Source: Glossina fuscipes
Lineage: Eukaryota; Arthropoda; Insecta; Diptera; Glossinidae
Length of the DNA: 64,000 nucleotides
Assembly (NCBI RefSeq): GCF_014805625.2
Contig: NW_023998431.1
Location: forward strand, 4,533,067-4,597,066
Reading direction: 5' to 3'
In this document: positions 59,523-64,000 of the stretch, piece after piece
Layout: the number at the start of each line of letters is the position of its first letter
How positions within the stretch are numbered: position 1 is the first letter of the stretch
The notes under the pieces: generated by a model
Seen by the model: the letters and a program-made list of their open reading frames with translations, nothing else
What the model was told of the DNA's origin: nothing
Database searches by the model: none
Position numbers and translations under genes: made by a program

Positions 59523-60225
59523 TTATACCCATCACCGAAAGATGATCATTTTGTCAAAATGTTTGAAACGCCTAGAAGAATGCTTTAGAGATTCCGTATT
59601 CTCGATCAGAATCAAAGTACAACTCAATTTAAGCATGTCTGTTTGTCCATCTGTCCGTCTGTGTAATATCTATTGTGAATATTCTTTTGGTCACAAAAAT
59701 GAAACTATCGATTTTAAATTTGTAGAAACATTGGAAGCTCGCGCACGTAGGTATTGAAAACGAGCCAAATCGGTTGGAGGACACGCGAACTGTACCACAG
59801 TTCAATATTATTGTGTACCAAATTTAATTTTTTTTTTCGAATAATTTTATAACACGCACAGGCAAGCTTCAAAAACTCTACAAAGTATTTTTGGGATGCG
59901 TCTAAGTATGTCTACCTGTCCGTATGTCCCTTTTCCAAACTGCGTAATATTTAGGCTATAAATTTGCAAAGCCGCTTAAAAATTATGTAAATCGGTCATA
60001 GAAGACGCCTGAAACGCCCAATAGTCTGCACAACGAAAACTGAGAACACCTTCGCTTTTGCTTGTTGCTCATAAACTACAACCGATAGACGATATCGAAA
60101 ATCAATCATGTCCATCCAATATTAAAGAATATGTAAACTTAAATATTTTTCCTTTTTTCCAATCGTTCATAGGATAACGGTGATGGGTACAAAAGATTCG
60201 GTCGCAGCCGCAGAATATAACCTTC
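59523..60225 (+). mobile_element. Family A element, copy A8, both ends
   Basis: Starts TATACCCATCACCGAAAGAT and ends AGGATAACGGTGATGGGTAC then AAAAGATTCGGTCGCAGCC and 'gcagaatataacc'. The subterminal repeats (CCCATCACCG / CGGTGATGGG) are perfect over 10 bp. Two similar left halves occur in tandem: 59545-59790 ('agattccgtattctcgatcag', 'tgtccatctgtccgtctg') and 59860-60060 ('aactctacaaagta', 'tctacctgtccgtatgtccc'). The dimer structure is thus visible in plus orientation. A T-run near 59827 marks the junction. No protein is encoded. Confidence 0.78.
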
Positions 60226-60767
60226 TTCTTATTTTATACGAATTAATTGTTGTTTCGTGTCTTTTTCATTTTGTTTTCATTATTTTTGAACGTTGGGCCG
60301 AATAGTTGAATTTGCTTACAAATGTAAGCAAATACATAAACATCAAAGTTAGAAACAAAAGCTCTTTGGCATTGCAATGAATTGTGTTTGGTTATTCTGA
60401 GAGACCACGTAGTTCAATTTAGGTTTATTTTTGTATTTAACTTGACCAAAGCGATAGCAGATTACATGAAAGCAATGCTTTAAGTGTTCATTTCAATAGA
60501 CGGACAACGGATAGGCAGAGAGATGCATATCTTCAAAAAATTACGTGTTATTATATGAATTACATAAGAATCTTTTGGTTTTTTTCAGTAAGTTTAGCGT
60601 AAGTTTACTTAACCAAATTAATGAAAACGTTCATGCGAATTTATGCGCGTACTGTTTGCTTTGTCTTTATATTATACATATAGTTGTATTTATTCCCTTT
60701 ACACACAAATGCATTAGCAGTGTATGCGTTTATTTGCATAATTATGTGAGATAATAAATTTATAATT
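60226..60767. other. Noncoding stretch
   Basis: AT-rich, short frames only. No feature recognised. Confidence 0.45.
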
Positions 60768-61185
60768 AAAGGGTGTTCCCATGTGAGGTGAACAAAAAAG
60801 AAAAAATAAATAAATAATTTCCTTATTTAAAAGATAGTGACGCGAAATAACGAATAAACTTGAGTGTTGATTCTCTTTCATTTATTGTTTTCAAAAAAAA
60901 TTTGCCTAAACCTGTTGAGGTAATCAGCGAAAAGTAATCTTGACATTAACTTTTACATTTGTCTACGGCTGACGATGTTCCCAAAAGAATAGGTTCAAGA
61001 GTGCGACGCAGGCATGATGATTTTTTCTTTTGATCAATTCACATAGTGTTAAGAGCAGCACGATGATGTCACAATACCGTGGTGGTATTTAAATTTTCAT
61101 TAAGTTATCATTAAGAAATGGCAAAAACTTTGAATTTAAATTAAATTTAATATAAAAAAAGTCCATTTGTACGGGAACACCCTTT
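60768..61185. mobile_element. MITE with perfect 13-bp terminal inverted repeats
   Basis: AAAGGGTGTTCCC at 60768-60780 and its exact complement GGGAACACCCTTT at 61173-61185 bound a 418-bp AT-rich segment without coding capacity. This fits a miniature inverted-repeat transposable element, mobilised by a transposase encoded elsewhere. The flanks (TATAATT on the left, TATAAATT one base after the right end) are similar but do not give a clean target-site duplication, so the superfamily is open. No other copy was seen in the window. Confidence 0.75.
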
Positions 61186-62666
61186 GTATAAATTACATAC
61201 CGATGGAAGTTTGAGTATGAAGTTAAGGTCAACTACTGCTTTTAACTATTGTTATGCAGTTTTTGTAGTATGAAAGCATATCTGATACATACCTTAACCA
61301 GTGCAAAGGGAATACGTAACGGAAGTGAAAAGTTTTTAAGAAAATTTCTCAACGTTTTTACCGAACAATTTAGGGCTAATGTACTTGTAATAAAATGCTT
61401 AACATTGCGACATATATAGGTAAAAAACATACTATCTACACATGCAAACAGTACGTACACTGCATAGTTCAAAACATATTTTAACTATTTTTAAATTACA
61501 TACAAAAAGAATAAGTAATAATTTTTTTGCGTCTGCGTCGAATCTTGGACACCCTCCATCATAGTCAGTGCTTTCAGTGAATTGCAAGTTTTCTTATACC
61601 AAAATTTTTAAACGATTCCAATCGCGATATTCATTGTAAATCGTGAAGGCACCTAGAAGGCAAAAGTAAAGTAATTCTTCGTTGTCGTTGCATTCAAAAT
61701 TGTAAAAACACTTTTGTCATCATTAACCAAATTTCATCTGGCAAATTAATCGATTTTCAATCTTTTGTCACGATTTTGTTTTTCCTTTGGAAATGGCTAA
61801 GAGGGTGTACGATTATAAGAACTGAGAAGAATCGTGCGGGAAATAAAAGTTCACATTGGAGTATGTACTTAATAGAATTTTTGGTACTCTTCTGTTCTCG
61901 ATGACATATATATTGTATAAGGTGAGGGGATTAAAAACAATCAGCACCAAGCCCGAGTATGCAATAAAAGACTACTGACTTGATAGTGAGAATTTAGTGT
62001 AATTTTTATTTAAATGGAAATCGGGTAACAATGGGGATTTTGTGAAATAGATAAGCCAGTCTCTAAGATATATATTTGAATGTAATTTTTCAAAAACCAC
62101 GTAACTATTTAAATCAAATTTCTAATCATTCCTATAATAATGAATGGAAATATAATGAATTTTTCAAGTTTTCTTTCGGTTTGCTCGTCGCCACATCATT
62201 GTAAACAGTTAATGCAAAGTGTTATACTAGAATTCTTACATTAATAAGAAGTCCAGCAATCCATAGAAGGATATACGGACATAATAGCATATGGCCGCAG
62301 AGATATACGGGCACCATTCAATTACATGTCAATTCATAATCTCACGATTAATCTATAGGATCTCTATTATCTTGATACGGGAATATCTATAAAATGGCTG
62401 AGAAATTTAATTTACCTGAATTTTTCAAATGACGGGCATAGTACGCTAAATAAAATATAACAACTAAATGAAAAGAATGAAAAATGGTAAAAAAAATACT
62501 ACTTTGTCTACAGTGCATATAAAAAATCGACGTACATTTATTCCTGAACATACAATCATACCTTCTTATAAACATATACACACACATGCATACATGCAAA
62601 CATACATATACAAGTATCATATTCATATGGTCACACATTTATATGTATTCGATTTTCCTAATAGCT

Positions 62667-62710
62667 AACCAAACAATCAACCAACCGAACAACCAACCAG
62701 CCAACCAACT
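62667..62710. repeat. AACC-type tetranucleotide repeat
   Basis: About ten imperfect AACC/AACA/GAAC units. Confidence 0.8.
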
Positions 62711-63031
62711 AAATAACAAAAACAATAGCACACTACTTAACTACCAGTAAATGTGTCGATGTGTTGTTGTTCATGGTGCATAAAAAGGGAAAGAGAAAGA
62801 AAGAAAACAAAATATATTCTTCTGTTAAGAAAGTAAAAAAAAAAGTCAATTTGTATGGAAAACAACTGTATGTGAATGTTTGTTCTTTATTTTGTTTTTT
62901 TTAATGTTTTTGTCGAGGAATTGTTGTTGAGCAAACAACACCTATTGAAAATATTGAAAGCGGTTAAATGGTATAAACAGCGATTGAACTTCGTATCTAA
63001 CAAAAAGTAAAAGTGTTACATAAATAGCAAC

Positions 63032-63060
<29 letters not shown>
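63032..63060. repeat. Poly(A) run
   Basis: About 30 A residues 40 bp before the exon-like segment at 63102-63238. It gives Phe-rich chance frames on the minus strand. Confidence 0.9.
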
Positions 63061-63062
<2 letters not shown>

Positions 63063-63156
63063 AAAAAAATTAAAAGGCTTATAAATGTATAAATTTTTAG
63101 ATCAGCAATAAATTCTCTTATTCGAAAAGCAATAAATTTTAATACAAGGGAGAGAT

Positions 63157-63238
63157 ATGTCACCGCCACCAAATTTAAGCAATTATTTGATGGCAGTTCG
63201 TGGTATTGAAAAAGCTAAAAAACGTTATCGTTGGAAAT
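63157..63238 (+). CDS. Putative first coding exon, gene unknown
   Basis: From the ATG at 63157 the frame reads MSPPPNLSNYLMAVRGIEKA then KKRYRWK and one extra base. It stops at a consensus 5' splice site (AAAT, then GTAAGT from 63239). An upstream stop (63133-63135) in the same frame supports this ATG as the start. A weak 3' splice site (TTTTTAG) ends at 63101, so the exon may run from 63102 with a short 5' untranslated part. The end of the peptide is basic (KAKKRYRWK). I do not recognise the protein. It might belong to the same transcription unit as the exon-like segment at 50096-50176, as an alternative start further downstream. Confidence 0.45.
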
Positions 63239-64000
63239 GTAAGTTAATGCATAGGAATCCCTGTGTTTGTGCATATGTACGCGCTTGTTTGAATTTATTT
63301 GTGCGTATGTGTTTTGATGTGTTGTATACAAATTTTAGCTATATGAAAAACAAAAAAAAAAAAAAATAAAAAAAAAAAAAAAAATGCTTCAACTCTTGGA
63401 AATTTACGAAACTAAGTCGACGAAAAATGAACTCTTAACTTAAACCCAAATAAAATTACATAAAATTGATTACAAAAATTTTATAAAAAATTAAATTAAA
63501 ATTAACAAATTAAAATTGCCTCCCCATTTATTTGCGCATCTGTGGACGATACCTACAAACTTAATATCTAAGGTAAATCTATGCAGATTGCCGACTTGTT
63601 TCTATTAATTGTGCGAGCGTGCTATACCGTGTATACATCGGAAGCATTTATCTGCAAAAGGTTTCTAAGCTTGTAAAAAAATATCTTCAATGAACATACA
63701 CATCGTTATTTTCAATCACTTACAATAATTAATTTATCGAACGAAACCTTTTCTCATAAATATTGTATCACTTGCCTCTAATCTAAAACTCGCCCATTCC
63801 ATTTCTAAAAAAAAAAAAAACAATTTGTTTGCAACAACAACCTTGAAAGAAACTATTCATTCATATTATATTTTCTGCTACTTAAATAGCCTGAACGAAT
63901 ATACAATAGGATAGGACGGTTGCCTATACCCCAGCTGTCTTAAGAGAACGATAAACTTATTATTCTATTTTGATAAGGCATTTTGATAAATCTGCACTCA
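63239..64000. other. Putative intron or intergenic DNA to the window end
   Basis: Begins with the GTAAGT donor and continues as AT-rich sequence with A-runs near 63350-63384 and 63808-63821. No further exon was recognised. Confidence 0.5.

Larger units (their letters stand above)
61186..63101. other. Noncoding stretch with simple repeats
   Basis: Contains CATACA/CATGCA-rich sequence at 62575-62610, an AACC-type repeat (62667-62710) and a poly(A) run (63032-63060). No gene motif in the frames. Confidence 0.45.

Overview
The window looks like an AT-rich, gene-poor stretch of an insect nuclear genome, most likely a higher fly (Diptera: Brachycera; a tephritid fruit fly is my best guess). The basis is the AT bias, abundant TA, CA and TTG microsatellites, several mariner-type relics, Jockey-like and RTE-like LINEs, and short repeats with GTCC motifs and terminal hairpins like the DINE-1 class of flies. 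There is no operon, rRNA, intact tRNA or CRISPR. I found no complete protein-coding gene. Two short exon-like segments (50096-50176 and about 63102-63238, both + strand, both with GTAAGT donors) suggest that the right part may be intronic to a large gene I could not identify.

Left part (1-15 kb): noncoding DNA with copies of two short interspersed families. Family A is at 2446-3075, 4770-5270, 6930-7245, 7745-8265 and 10056-10105; family B is at 8271-8543. There are also two mariner relics (3936-4335 +, 13543-13773 -) and a decayed RTE-like reverse transcriptase (10619-11926).

Centre (15-24 kb): two copies of one Jockey-type LINE. Copy 1 (about 15455-19718) keeps ORF1 with zinc knuckles, the start of the endonuclease, reverse transcriptase (RT) and RNase H. 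Copy 2 (21718-23461) is cut off at its 5' end inside the RT. Both lack the YADD active-site block at the same point and share frameshifts. A 41-bp tandem repeat and a family A copy lie between them.

Right part (24-64 kb): mostly intergenic or intronic DNA with microsatellites. It holds more A and B copies, a mariner relic interrupted by a family A element (32255-33225), two further transposase fragments, and three copies of a tRNA-headed SINE (45107-45272, 47260-47443, 53101-53222). The 3' end of that SINE matches the 3' end of the LINE in the centre. There is also a tRNA-Glu-like SINE or pseudogene (55700-55772) and a 418-bp MITE with perfect 13-bp terminal inverted repeats (60768-61185).

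The main biological content is therefore a record of transposon interactions: a LINE, a SINE that probably parasitises it, defective LINE copies, and compound non-autonomous elements nested in mariner relics. All comparisons were made by eye; approximate identities are marked as such.
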